This document shows, in pieces, positions 43,176-51,675 of a stretch of DNA of 64,000 bases. The stretch lies in contig NZ_CP022521.1 of the NCBI RefSeq assembly GCF_002234535.1, positions 6,308,001-6,372,000 on the forward strand, in the 5' to 3' direction. The stretch's first letter is position 1. Each line of letters begins with the position of its first letter. Origin of the DNA: Actinoalloteichus hoggarensis. Its GTDB lineage: Bacteria > Actinomycetota > Actinomycetes > Mycobacteriales > Pseudonocardiaceae. The position numbers and the translations under genes are program-made. Below the pieces are notes generated by a model. The model saw only the letters and a program-made list of their open reading frames with translations, was not told where the DNA came from and made no database searches.

Positions 43176-43289
43176 GTGGCCCGAGGGCGTGTGCTCGCGG
43201 TGGACGGCTTCCCCCGAGACGTGGCGCAGAGCGAGATCGTCGCGCGCACGCCGGAGCGTGCGGCCGCGCGACGAAGGGACTGCCAGTGA
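43176..43289 (+). CDS. 37-residue ORF overlapping the ygfZ start
   Basis: GTG at 43176 opens a 38-codon frame whose TGA overlaps the GTG of ygfZ (GTGA). This overlap is typical of translationally coupled genes. A -10 element TACCAT ends 8 bp before the GTG, so the message could be leaderless with this ORF first. The peptide has a hydrophobic N-terminal part (GRVLAVDGFP) and an Arg/Ala-rich end. There is no recognised family. It may serve mainly to load ribosomes for ygfZ. Confidence 0.4.
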   Translation: MARGRVLAVDGFPRDVAQSEIVARTPERAAARRRDCQ

Positions 43290-44422
43290 CCACCTCGACC
43301 TCCTCACCGCTGCTCGCCTCGCCGGGCGCGGTGCCGCCGCCGGACGACTCTCCCGACGCCGGCGTGCCCTGGCACTACGGCGATCCCTTCGCCGAACAGC
43401 GCACGGCCGCTCGCGGCGCGGTGGTCGTGGACCGGTCCCATCGCACGGTGATCGCGGTGCCGGGCGAGGAACGGCTCAGCTGGCTGCACCTGATGCTCTC
43501 CCAGCACGTGACGGCGCTGCCGGACGCGACCGGAACCGAGGCGCTGATCCTCGACGGCCAGGGCCGGGTGGAGGCGCACATGGTGCTCGCCCACCTCGAT
43601 GGAACGGTCTGGCTGGACTCCGAGGCGTCGACCACGGTGACGGGGGCGATCGGCGGCAGGACAGAGTCGCTGTCGGGCTACCTGGAGGGGATGCGGTTCT
43701 GGTCCAAGGTCGAACCGCGCGACGTGACCGCCGACTGGGCGCTGCTGTCGGTCGCGGGCCCGGAGGCGGACACGGTCCTCGCCGCCGTGGGCGTCGAACC
43801 GCCCGCGGCGCGGTACGCCGTGACGGCGTTGCCCGGCGGCGGCTTGGCGCGTCGGATGCCCTGGCCCGGCCGGAACACGGTCGACCTGCTCGTTCCGAGG
43901 CCCGAACTGGTCTCCTGGTGGGAGCGGCTGACCGAGGCGGGCGCACGTCGCGCGGGCAGCTGGGCCTTCGAGGCGCTGCGGGTCGAGTCGTTCCGCCCCC
44001 GACAGGGCCTGGACACCGACAATCGATCGATCCCGCACGAACTGGGCTGGGTCCCCTCGGCCGCCCACGTCAGCAAGGGGTGTTACCGAGGGCAGGAGAC
44101 GGTGTCCAAGGTTCACAACGTCGGCAAGCCGCCGAGGCGCCTGCTGCTGCTGCACCTGGACGGGTCCTCCGAGGTCCTTCCCGAGACCGGTGACCCGGTG
44201 ACCGACGGCGATCGTGCCGTCGGCCGGGTGGGCAGTGTCATCCGGCATCACGAGCTGGGCCCGATCGCCCTGGCTCTGATCAAGCGGAACGTGCCGATCG
44301 ACGCGGAACTGACGGTGGGCGGCGAGGACCGACGGGTCGCCGGATCCATCGACCCCGATTCGGTGCCCGCCGACACCGGAGAACCACCCGGTCGGGTGGC
44401 TGCGCAGCGTTTGCGTGGTTGA
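43286..44422 (+). CDS. ygfZ: Folate-binding protein YgfZ
   Basis: A 378-residue protein of the GcvT/YgfZ fold. The YgfZ signature K-G-C-Y-x-G-Q-E is present as KGCYRGQE within 'HVSKGCYRGQETVSKVHNVG', and the N-terminal half shows the tetrahydrofolate-binding three-subdomain pattern ('VVVDRSHRTVIAVPGEERLSWL'). YgfZ helps assemble or repair Fe-S clusters in enzymes such as MiaB, using folate. The GTG at 43286 has GAAGGGA upstream. It matches Rv0811c in the syntenic block. Confidence 0.9.
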   Translation: MTTSTSSPLLASPGAVPPPDDSPDAGVPWHYGDPFAEQRTAARGAVVVDRSHRTVIAVPGEERLSWLHLMLSQHVTALPDATGTEALILDGQGRVEAHMVLAHLDGTVWLDSEASTTVTGAIGGRTESLSGYLEGMRFWSKVEPRDVTADWALLSVAGPEADTVLAAVGVEPPAARYAVTALPGGGLARRMPWPGRNTVDLLVPRPELVSWWERLTEAGARRAGSWAFEALRVESFRPRQGLDTDNRSIPHELGWVPSAAHVSKGCYRGQETVSKVHNVGKPPRRLLLLHLDGSSEVLPETGDPVTDGDRAVGRVGSVIRHHELGPIALALIKRNVPIDAELTVGGEDRRVAGSIDPDSVPADTGEPPGRVAAQRLRG

Positions 44423-44650
44423 CGCTCGCTCCTGTGTCAGGATCGCGTGCGGAACAGGGACATCGCACCGCTCGAAGCCGGGCGGCGATGCGGAAGAATC
44501 CGGCAGGCGGTTGCCCGTCGACGTGTGTTCACGCAAGGATCGGTGGTCGAGCGGCTCGTGGTGAGCCGATGGACCGTCGACAGGCCGGCATGACGCGCAC
44601 CCGGAGACTCGGATGAAGTGGGACGGACCGATGTCGTTGAGGACAATGCC

Positions 44651-45250
44651 GTGATCGAGGTCCGACCTGGCGGCCGAAGGCGGATAGACCGGGTACTCGC
44701 CCCGGACTATCTGGAGGGCGTCCAGACCAGGCCGCTGAGCGAGGTGCGCGCGCTGCGGGACGAGGCGGCCCAGGAGGAGACCGACCTCTCCTACCTGCGC
44801 AGGCTTCTGCACGCACGGATCGACATCGTGCGTGCCGAGCAGATCCGGCGTGAGGAGAACGGACCGATCTCGGTGGTCGAACAGCTCACCGACATCCTGG
44901 CCCGCAACGCCGTCGGGCCCGCCACCGGCTCCGGCCGCTACCAGACGATGGAGCCGTCTCGGGCCGAGGCGCGACGGCGACATGTCGAGGCGCTGGTCTC
45001 CGACGTGGACCTCTCCGACGTCACCTCCCGTTCCGATGCGGAGCTCATCGAGGCCGCCGAGGGATACGGCGAGGAGGAGGCGTCGGTCTCCCTGCGGCGG
45101 CGTGAGGTTCAGGACGTGGTCGACCTCCTCAACGCGGAGATCGCCCGTCGGTACCGTGAGGGCCGCGCGTCGGTGGACGAGCTGCTCGCCGAGGCATGCG
45201 AGAGCGACCGCCCCGCGCCTCGGAAGCCTGCGGACGACGAGGCGCGGTAG
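44651..45250 (+). CDS. rsiG: RsiG-like cyclic di-GMP-responsive anti-sigma factor
   Basis: A 199-residue helical protein of the former 'aerial mycelium formation' family. RsiG binds cyclic di-GMP with two E(x3)S(x2)R(x3)Q(x3)D motifs on antiparallel helices and then sequesters the sporulation sigma factor WhiG. Here the second motif is intact: E143, S147, R150, Q154, D158. The first is E43, S47, R50, H54, D58, with His in place of Gln. The GTG at 44651 has GAGG eight bases before it and gives the normal family length; a frame from 44618 is also open. WhiG itself is outside this window. Confidence 0.85.
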   Translation: MIEVRPGGRRRIDRVLAPDYLEGVQTRPLSEVRALRDEAAQEETDLSYLRRLLHARIDIVRAEQIRREENGPISVVEQLTDILARNAVGPATGSGRYQTMEPSRAEARRRHVEALVSDVDLSDVTSRSDAELIEAAEGYGEEEASVSLRRREVQDVVDLLNAEIARRYREGRASVDELLAEACESDRPAPRKPADDEAR

Positions 45251-45291
45251 CCCCGCTCTCCCGGCCGGGGCGGGCCCGTACCGTCGTCGAC

Positions 45292-46263
45292 ATGAGCGTC
45301 CCCCTGGTCGAAGTCGTGCGTTCGGGATTCCGCGAGTGCGTCCACCGCGGTTCGGTGGCGTTGTGGGCGGCGGGCGCGTTGTCCGCGCGCAGCGTCGGCG
45401 AGGTCGACGTCCCGATGTTCCCTCGTTCGTCGAACAAGCCGTTCCAGGCGCTGGGCATGCTGCGGTGCGGCCTGGAACTGTCGGACGCCGACCTGGCGGT
45501 GGCCTGCGCCTCGCACAGCGGGGAGCCCGAGCACCTTCGGCGCGTCGAGTCCGTGCTCCATGCACACGGCCTCACGGAGGACGACCTGCAGTGTCCGGCC
45601 GCGCTCCCGGGTGACGAGGCGAGCCGCCACGCGATGCTGCGCGCGGGTCACGGCCCGCGCAGACTCGCGATGAACTGTTCCGGCAAGCACGCCGCGATGC
45701 TGGCGACCTGTGTTCGAGCCGGTTGGTCGACCGAGGACTACCGCGAGCCGTCGCACCCGCTGCAGGTCGAGATTCGCCGGACCATCGAGGAGTCGACGGG
45801 GGAACCCGCCGCCGCGACCGCCGTCGACGGCTGCGGCGCCCCGTTGGCGGCGTTCTCGCTGGCTGGTCTCGCCCGTGCCTTCGCGGGTCTCGTGCAGGCG
45901 CCGGTCGGCACGCCGCGACGGCGAGTGGCGGACGTCATGCGCAGGCATCCGTTCCTGGTGTCGGGCACCGGACGCGAGGACGAGTCGATGATGACCGCCG
46001 TACCCGGCCTGCTGAGCAAGGCCGGTGCGGAGGGCGTCGCCGCCGTCGCGCTCCCCGACGGGCGGGCCGCCGCGATCAAGATCGAGGACGGCCATGCGCG
46101 GGCCCGGCTGCCCGTCCTGGTCGGCGCCCTGCGCGAACTCGGTGTCGCCCCGTCCGAGGCGCTCGACGCGCTCGCGACCGAGCCGGTGTTCGGTGCGGGC
46201 CGTCGGGTCGGCGACGTACGGATGCTGCCGGACGTCTTCGACCGGGCGGTCGCGCTCAGCTGA
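45292..46263 (+). CDS. L-asparaginase II family protein
   Basis: A 323-residue protein of the asparaginase II (AnsA-like, Rhizobium-type) family. Conserved segments include 'VVRSGFRECVHRGS', 'PMFPRSSNKPFQAL' with the SxxK catalytic pair, 'CASHSGEPEHLRRV', 'LAMNCSGKHAAML' and 'DGCGAPLAAFSLAGLA'. It is predicted to hydrolyse L-asparagine to aspartate and ammonia. A -10 box TACCGT ends 7 bp before the ATG and no ribosome site is present, so the transcript is probably leaderless. It overlaps the convergent downstream gene by 8 bp. Confidence 0.88.
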   Translation: MSVPLVEVVRSGFRECVHRGSVALWAAGALSARSVGEVDVPMFPRSSNKPFQALGMLRCGLELSDADLAVACASHSGEPEHLRRVESVLHAHGLTEDDLQCPAALPGDEASRHAMLRAGHGPRRLAMNCSGKHAAMLATCVRAGWSTEDYREPSHPLQVEIRRTIEESTGEPAAATAVDGCGAPLAAFSLAGLARAFAGLVQAPVGTPRRRVADVMRRHPFLVSGTGREDESMMTAVPGLLSKAGAEGVAAVALPDGRAAAIKIEDGHARARLPVLVGALRELGVAPSEALDALATEPVFGAGRRVGDVRMLPDVFDRAVALS

Positions 46264-47263
46264 AGCGCTCCCGCGAGGCGACCTCGGCCCAGAAGTCGCG
46301 CAGCTTCTCATACAGCTCGGCGATCACCTCGGCCTCGCCCTCCTCGAAGGCCTCGACCATGCGATGGACGTCCTGCGCCGAGGTGTCCTCGGAGAGCTCC
46401 TCGTCGTCCATGAGCTGCACGAGGCCGCCGTAGTCGAGTTCGAGGGCGGAGTCGGGGTGGAAGTGGTCCAGCCATCGTCCGGTGTCCCGCAACAGCGCCG
46501 CGGGGCCTTCCGGGCCGATGGACTCCCGCACCACGCCGTGGGCGTGTTCAGCCCGCCTGCGGGCATCCGCGAGCGGCACCCGCCAGCTGACCCTTCGCTC
46601 GGGGTCGTCGAGCGGAGCGAGCACGAGGCGACGGGCGGCCGGGTCGACGAGCGAGAACCACGGCAGCGGCACGCTCCAGGTGGAGCTCACCACGTGCACC
46701 GCGCCGCCCGCCATCTCGGCGACCACCGCGGCGGCCCTGGACCGCACGGCATCCGGGGCCAGGGGCAGCGCCTCGGCGAGCAGCGGCGGGGAGGCCGTGG
46801 ACAGGAATCCGACCATGCCGGCCGCGGCCCGCGCGCGGATGTCGAGCGGACAGACCAGCAGCTCCTGCTCGAAGTCGGCGTCCGCGTCCTCCCCCGAGGG
46901 GACGCGGACCGGCCCGCCCCCCGGCAGATCGTTCCCGGTCGGGCCGGTGGTGGCGGCCCCGCTTCCGGTGGTGGGGCGGGAGCCCGTGCCGGGGCCGTCG
47001 AGGGTGCTGACGTCCTCCGGGTGGAGCACCAGCACGTCGGTGAGGCCCTCCAGCCGTCTGCCCGCGGGCGCCCCGTCGCCGGGGAACAACCGGACGGGCG
47101 AGGCGAGTTGTGTCCGAAGCCACACTTCTCGCTCCCGGTCCGCCACCAGCGACGGATCGAGGGGTCCGGCACGCAGGGCACGCTCCAGTCTGTCCCGTGA
47201 CGTAGCGTCGAAGGAGGACAGCGGCTCGTACACCCTGAGGTAGGCGACGAACGATCGTGGCAC
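46256..47263 (-). CDS. Conserved hypothetical protein
   Basis: A 335-residue soluble protein starting at GTG 47263, with AGGA seven bases upstream. The opening 'PRSFVAYLRVYEPLSSFDA' is familiar to me from unnamed proteins of Pseudonocardiales. A low-complexity Gly/Thr-rich linker at about 105-135 divides it into two parts, and the C-terminal third is strongly acidic and helical ('MVEAFEEGEAEVIAELYEKL'). No domain of known function is visible. It converges on the asparaginase gene with an 8-bp overlap. Confidence 0.75.
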   Translation of the reverse strand: MPRSFVAYLRVYEPLSSFDATSRDRLERALRAGPLDPSLVADREREVWLRTQLASPVRLFPGDGAPAGRRLEGLTDVLVLHPEDVSTLDGPGTGSRPTTGSGAATTGPTGNDLPGGGPVRVPSGEDADADFEQELLVCPLDIRARAAAGMVGFLSTASPPLLAEALPLAPDAVRSRAAAVVAEMAGGAVHVVSSTWSVPLPWFSLVDPAARRLVLAPLDDPERRVSWRVPLADARRRAEHAHGVVRESIGPEGPAALLRDTGRWLDHFHPDSALELDYGGLVQLMDDEELSEDTSAQDVHRMVEAFEEGEAEVIAELYEKLRDFWAEVASRERFS

Positions 47264-47444
47264 CCTGAAATCCTGCCACGGTCGGGGCCGCGACGGCACA
47301 GCGGTCGGCATCACGTCCGAACAAGCGGTGCCACGTCGCATCGACCCTGCCTGTCACGGTACGGTGGGGGCAGGAAGAGTTGTCGAGACGATACGGGGCC
47401 GCCGTTCCCCCGGCCGCCCCGTCCCTGTGCGAGGGGGTCGAGCC

Positions 47445-47630
47445 ATGGGGCGCGGCCGAGCTAAGGCCAAGCAGACGAAGGTGGCCCGGGAGCTCAAGTA
47501 CAGCACCCATGCCACGGACTTCGACGCTCTGCAGCGCGAGCTGTCAGGCGGCGAGTCCTCTGGCAAGCGGTCCGATGATGACCGACCCGGAGACTCGTAC
47601 GACGACCGGTACGACGAATACCGAGGTTGA
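47445..47630 (+). CDS. DUF3073 small basic/acidic protein
   Basis: A 61-residue protein with the DUF3073 signature 'MGRGRAKAKQTKVARELKYS' at the N terminus and an acidic, disordered tail rich in Asp, Tyr and Gly. The ATG follows GAGGGGG. It corresponds to Rv0810c in the syntenic block. The function is unknown; the basic N terminus suggests nucleic acid or ribosome contact. A long hairpin about 110 bp after the stop may be its terminator. Confidence 0.85.
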   Translation: MGRGRAKAKQTKVARELKYSTHATDFDALQRELSGGESSGKRSDDDRPGDSYDDRYDEYRG

Positions 47631-47740
47631 CTCAGCCGAGTGTTCAGGCGAGTCGACCCTCTTCGGAGCTCTCTCGCCTGACGGCTGCGCCCTCAACCTG
47701 GTGATCGTCAAGGTCCCTGTACCTGAGTTCGGGCCTTCGA

Positions 47741-47789
47741 ACGACTGATGCCGGGTTACGCCTTCGTGGCGTGACCCGGCATGAGTCGT
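47741..47789. terminator. Long hairpin downstream of the DUF3073 gene
   Basis: Two 22-base arms (47741-47762 and 47768-47789) pair along their whole length except one G/G mismatch and one G-U wobble, with the loop TTCGT. It could end transcription of the DUF3073 gene. It is followed 58 bp later by a second perfect hairpin. Confidence 0.55.
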
Positions 47790-47846
47790 CCTGTCCACGA
47801 CGACATGGTGCGGCGTGAGAACCAGACACGGCGCACCATCTGAGCG

Positions 47847-47887
47847 AGCGAGGCCCCACATCCATCACGGATGTGGGGCCTCGCTCT
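47847..47887. terminator. Perfect 18-bp hairpin
   Basis: GAGCGAGGCCCCACATCC (47847-47864) and its exact complement (47870-47887) enclose the loop ATCAC, followed by TGTT. It is a strong bidirectional terminator candidate. The rest of 47631-48114 holds no gene that I can support. Confidence 0.75.
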
Positions 47888-48114
47888 GTTCACGCCGCTG
47901 GACGAGGCGATGCCCGGGCGGCCCCGTCGGCTCCCGACGCGCGCATCACCGCGCTGCGTCGTAGGTCGGCGCCTGCGCCGCCACGCCGCTCGGCGCAGGC
48001 GTGATCCATCCCCCTCCGCCGATCATCGAAGCGACAGACAACCGGCATATCCCCCCGATATCCTTGACCCACGGTGAGCGGCCGGCTGCCGACCGCAGTG
48101 ACGAGGAGGATGCG

Positions 48115-48246
48115 ATGGGGGATTCGTATGAGGTCGATCCAGAACTCCTGCCGCAGGCGATCGCGGACCTGGAAGAGGCACTCTTCCAGTTGGACCAACT
48201 GCGGTTCGACGCGGATCAGCACGGAAACAAGAGGGTGGCAGCCTAA
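48115..48246 (+). CDS. Truncated paralogue of the 49187 small protein
   Basis: A 43-residue frame with GAGGAGG before the ATG. Its first 19 residues (MGDSYEVDPELLPQAIADL) match the N terminus of the protein at 49187 in all but one position, and the first 55 or so bases are nearly identical at DNA level. After residue 20 the similarity fades, and the frame stops at 43 instead of 137 residues. It looks like the remnant left by a tandem duplication, but it keeps an excellent ribosome site and may still be translated. Confidence 0.6.
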   Translation: MGDSYEVDPELLPQAIADLEEALFQLDQLRFDADQHGNKRVAA

Positions 48247-48271
48247 GAATCAACGGACACGGTACGTCGCC

Positions 48272-49030
48272 ATGCGAGCATCGAACAATACCACTACAGC
48301 GGTCTGCACGCTTCTTGCAGCCGTTCTCGCTACTTCCTGCAGCTCGAACGAACCCGACCAAAATCCCCCCGGTGAGCCCATGTCTACCGGGCCTTTCACC
48401 ACACAGCATAGCCCCAATGGAACAACCACCGAGACTCCTCCCCTCCTCGCACCAGCTGTTCAGGAGCCGAGGGATGTGTCCGGACTAGATATCTGCACCC
48501 TTTTCGATTCCGAGGATGCCGTCCGCCTGGGATACGACCCGACCGGCGTCCCCGAAGCTCCGCTCTCCGGCACTGACACCCCTCGATGCGGCTGGCGGCC
48601 GGAAGGGCAACGAGCAGGCGGCGTCACGATCTGGGCGGATGTCGAACGAAGTGGACTCAGCGAGATGTACTCGCTACCTCGCGAGTCTTATCCCGACTTT
48701 CGCGAATTCGAGGTAAGCAGGTATCCGGCCGTCCAAGCTTCGCTGGGCGGACCGACTGACAGAACGTGTTTCATTCACGTGGGCATCTCGGACAGACAAT
48801 TCATCACTTTCGGCTCCACCCTCGGGCACGGCCAGGAAGACGACCCCTGCGACCAAGCAGTCACGTTCGCCGAGGCACTGATACCAAGCCAGCCTACCCA
48901 ACCTCGAATAATCCTCGGATCCCAAACCATCCAGCAGAACCTAGCACGATCCCCGACAACCGTGTTTCAACAACTGCTTACGCTTAGCGAGGACCGAGAT
49001 GTCGAGCCCGAACATCAAAACTACACATAA
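48272..49030 (+). CDS. DUF3558 lipoprotein (first copy)
   Basis: A 252-residue exported protein. The signal peptide has a lipobox ending in LATSC, then a Thr/Pro-rich linker and a DUF3558 domain with the Cys pairs of that family ('LDICTLFDSEDAVRLGY', 'RCGWRPEGQRAGGVTIWADV', 'CFIHVGISDRQFITF', 'DDPCDQAVTFAEALI'). It is paralogous to the protein at 49619, from which it differs by about 50 additional C-terminal residues without domain character, as if the original stop had been lost. The function of DUF3558 is unknown; it is often encoded beside EspG and PPE-like genes. Confidence 0.8.
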   Translation: MRASNNTTTAVCTLLAAVLATSCSSNEPDQNPPGEPMSTGPFTTQHSPNGTTTETPPLLAPAVQEPRDVSGLDICTLFDSEDAVRLGYDPTGVPEAPLSGTDTPRCGWRPEGQRAGGVTIWADVERSGLSEMYSLPRESYPDFREFEVSRYPAVQASLGGPTDRTCFIHVGISDRQFITFGSTLGHGQEDDPCDQAVTFAEALIPSQPTQPRIILGSQTIQQNLARSPTTVFQQLLTLSEDRDVEPEHQNYT

Positions 49031-49186
49031 TGCCACCGAAGGGCTCACGAAACCAAGAGTTGCAATCGGCACATATAGGAACAGTGAATGCTGCTACACA
49101 GCGCAAGGGACTCGATGCAGTCCTCTCAACGTTCTTGATCTAGAGCAACCGAACCACTTGCGAGCAGAGCGAAAAGGAGGACACAA

Positions 49187-49600
49187 ATGAGGGATTCGTA
49201 TGAGGTCGATCCAGAACTCCTGCCACAGGCGATCGCAGATCTGAAGTATGCATTTATCGAATTGCACAAACTCCGAGAGCGAGCGAGCGACCTCGCGCAG
49301 AATCCACCCGGACAAGGCGACGACGAAGTCAGCCTAAACTCGGGAACACAGCTGTCACGAATAGCCGGAGACCCGTCCAAAGGGTCGCTGATACACACCA
49401 TCAACGCATATCAAGATGCAATCGCGTCAACCATTGATAAATTCGAACAAATGCTCGCAGCTTACTTGAACCTGGAGGACGTCAATCAGATTCCAGAGTT
49501 TGAGGTCACCCCAACATCGCATTCCACGAGCCCAACCTATGAAGAAAGACTTCAAGAAAACCTGGGACGCCTTCCAGGAAACGGGAATCTCGCAGTATAG
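49187..49600 (+). CDS. PE-like small helical protein of an ESX-associated cluster
   Basis: A 137-residue protein, largely helical in its first 100 residues. 'YEVDPELLPQAIADLKYAFI' and 'TINAYQDAIASTIDKFEQML' would form a helical hairpin. AAGGAGG lies before the ATG. Position just before a DUF3558 lipoprotein, a PPE-like protein and EspG suggests it is the PE-type partner of the PPE-like protein. That is inference from order and size, because the sequence itself does not show a clear PE or WxG motif. Confidence 0.65.
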   Translation: MRDSYEVDPELLPQAIADLKYAFIELHKLRERASDLAQNPPGQGDDEVSLNSGTQLSRIAGDPSKGSLIHTINAYQDAIASTIDKFEQMLAAYLNLEDVNQIPEFEVTPTSHSTSPTYEERLQENLGRLPGNGNLAV

Positions 49601-49618
49601 CCAAGGAGGCTCTGACAC

Positions 49619-50221
49619 GTGAAGAGAACCATACACGCCACCATGATATTGGCCGGATTGCCCATCCTGCTGACCATTTCCTCCTGCACACAGGAAGTGG
49701 GCGGCCAAGTATCCCCAGCAGATCGCACCTCAATCACAGGCTCGGATGCCACCGGAGACGAGGACTACCGACTAGCGCCTCCGGTAGATAATCCGAGAAA
49801 TATCGCCGAGCTAGGACCATGCGAACTACTGTCACCGACGACCGCAGGAGCTGCAGGATTCCTTCCTGATGGAATTCTCGAGGAGGAACCCGATGGCAGC
49901 CAACGGTGCGCTTGGCAACCGGAAGACCACCCTGACGGGCGCGTAGCCCTCTGGACCGACGTAGACCGCAGGGGCTTGCACGAGATGTATGTCCTACAAG
50001 AGAACTATCCCGACTTCCGCGAGTTCGAAGTCGCCGGATACCCGGCAGTGCAGGCCAGCCTCGGCGGAGCAACTGAAATGTACTGTTACATTCACGTCGG
50101 AGTAGCGGAAGACCAATTTGTTACATTTAGCTCCAGCCTAGGGATGAAACAGGACGACGATCCGTGTGCTCAGGCGGTCCGTGTCGCCGAAGTCGCAGTC
50201 CCCGCCTTCCCAGCAGCATAG
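49619..50221 (+). CDS. DUF3558 lipoprotein (second copy)
   Basis: A 200-residue lipoprotein. The signal peptide MKRTIHATMILAGLPILLTI is followed by SSC as lipobox. The DUF3558 domain has Cys in 'LGPCELLSP', 'QRCAWQPEDHPDGRVALWTD', 'MYCYIHVGVAEDQFVTF' and 'DDPCAQAVRVAEVAV'. The stretch 'NYPDFREFEVAGYPAVQASLGG' is almost identical to the copy at 48272. The GTG has AAGGAGG upstream. It probably forms an operon with the genes on either side, with spacings of 12-20 bp. Confidence 0.85.
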   Translation: MKRTIHATMILAGLPILLTISSCTQEVGGQVSPADRTSITGSDATGDEDYRLAPPVDNPRNIAELGPCELLSPTTAGAAGFLPDGILEEEPDGSQRCAWQPEDHPDGRVALWTDVDRRGLHEMYVLQENYPDFREFEVAGYPAVQASLGGATEMYCYIHVGVAEDQFVTFSSSLGMKQDDDPCAQAVRVAEVAVPAFPAA

Positions 50222-50233
50222 GAGAGAGAAATC

Positions 50234-51673
50234 GTGGCAGATCTCATCCTGAGCACCACGTCAGCGTCCTTCGAGGGAAGGACAGCAAGAGATTTGAAGT
50301 CCGCGGTAAGCGGCGCCGGACATGGTGGAAGTTTCCATGATTCCTACGCGCAATGGTCCAACGTAGCGATCACCTTCGGCGACATCGGGGACTATATCGA
50401 CTCCGCGCTCAGTAAAGCGGCAGGCGCACACAGCGGCGCAGCCTCCGACGCCTCGCAGGGAGCGGTCGCCCCACTGGCCGAATATGCACGCCAAGGTCAG
50501 GCGCAAGCGGAGGCTATTCGAGACGTGATGAGTCTGCAGAATCTCGAATACACTACCGCGAGGTTGGACACACCCGACGGGCAGGAGTCTCCGCCGCCCA
50601 AGGAGGGCTTCGAGTGGGTGCTGCCTTCGCAGTGGACCGGGCATGGCGACCGGATGGACGCCTATGAGGCGGAGAATCAGGCGGCTCGGGATGCGATGTA
50701 CGCCTATCAGAACGAGACGAATGCGCGGCTGAGTTCTGTCCCGCTGTTCGAGGAGCCGCCGGAGGTCATGTATTCGGCGAAGGGTTCCACGCCGACCGAC
50801 GTCAGTCCGGACGGTGGAAGTGTGATCACCACACCGCCGACGGGCGGCGGCCCGGGCTCGGGCGGCTGGGGCGGGCTGCCCGGCGGCTCCGGTGACGGCG
50901 GTCCGCCGTCGCCCGGCGGCGGTTCAGGGCTGACTCCGCCAGGCGGCGGCATCTCACCGCCCGGCGGCGGGGGCGGGCACGGCGTCACCCCGCCCGGCGG
51001 GCACGGCGTCACCCCGCCCGGCGGGGCTGCGCCCGGCATCAGCCCGGATCACCACACGCCGAGTCCGACTCCGGTCGGGCCCGGGCCCGGTGCGCAGGTG
51101 CCGCCGGGTCACGTGGGGCCCACTCCGCCCGGTGGTGGGTACGGACAGCCGGGGCCTGGCGGATTCCTTCCCGGCGGTCCTCCCTCCCCCGGCGGCCCGG
51201 GTGGTCAGGCAGGTGGTCCCGGTGGAGGACGGCTGCCCGGCGGCGTGGGCGGTCCCGGCGGCGCGCGTGTACCCGGCGGAATCGGCGGCGGATTCGGCGG
51301 TGGTCCCGGTGGCGGGCGGCTGCCCGGCGGGTTCGGCCCAGGTGGTGCGGGCGGCTTCGGGCCCGGCGGACCCGGCGCGGGTGGATTCGGGCCGGGCGGA
51401 CCAGGCGCGGGCGGGATGACGGGCGCGGGCGGGCCCGGCGCACGACTGCCTGGCGGGTTCGGTCCGGCGGGCGGCGGCTTCGGGCCCGGCGGCGGCGGTG
51501 CCGCGGGCGGCGGCATGGCGGGTGGCGGCGCGGGTGGACGCGGGGGTCCCGGCGAGGAGGACAAGGAGCACAAGCGTGCCGACTACCTGCTCGAGACCGA
51601 AGACGTCTTCGGCGACGGGATCAAGGTGGCGCCCGCCGTGTTCGGCGAGAATCCACCCGGATACGGTGGCTGA
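50234..51673 (+). CDS. PPE-like protein with Gly/Pro-rich C terminus
   Basis: A 479-residue protein. The N-terminal 170 residues are helical ('AAGAHSGAASDASQGAVAPL', 'YARQGQAQAEAIRDVMSLQN'), as in PPE-like substrates of type VII secretion. Residues about 200-440 are a low-complexity Gly/Pro repeat region (GGPGAGGFGPGG-type units), followed by an acidic-basic end with 'DYLLETEDVFGDG', a tail motif frequent in actinobacterial PPE-like proteins. The GTG start lies 12 bp after the DUF3558 stop. The next gene, two bases on, is EspG, the usual PPE chaperone. Confidence 0.8.
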   Translation: MADLILSTTSASFEGRTARDLKSAVSGAGHGGSFHDSYAQWSNVAITFGDIGDYIDSALSKAAGAHSGAASDASQGAVAPLAEYARQGQAQAEAIRDVMSLQNLEYTTARLDTPDGQESPPPKEGFEWVLPSQWTGHGDRMDAYEAENQAARDAMYAYQNETNARLSSVPLFEEPPEVMYSAKGSTPTDVSPDGGSVITTPPTGGGPGSGGWGGLPGGSGDGGPPSPGGGSGLTPPGGGISPPGGGGGHGVTPPGGHGVTPPGGAAPGISPDHHTPSPTPVGPGPGAQVPPGHVGPTPPGGGYGQPGPGGFLPGGPPSPGGPGGQAGGPGGGRLPGGVGGPGGARVPGGIGGGFGGGPGGGRLPGGFGPGGAGGFGPGGPGAGGFGPGGPGAGGMTGAGGPGARLPGGFGPAGGGFGPGGGGAAGGGMAGGGAGGRGGPGEEDKEHKRADYLLETEDVFGDGIKVAPAVFGENPPGYGG

Positions 51674-51675
51674 CA

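Noticed and set aside
43304-45565. 753-codon minus-strand open frame across ygfZ and rsiG
   Set aside because: It is antisense to two well supported genes and lacks any family motif.
50820-51560. Internal tandem DNA repeats in the PPE-like gene as a mobile or satellite repeat
   Set aside because: The repetition follows from Gly/Pro-rich codons in frame with the protein; it is a low-complexity protein region.
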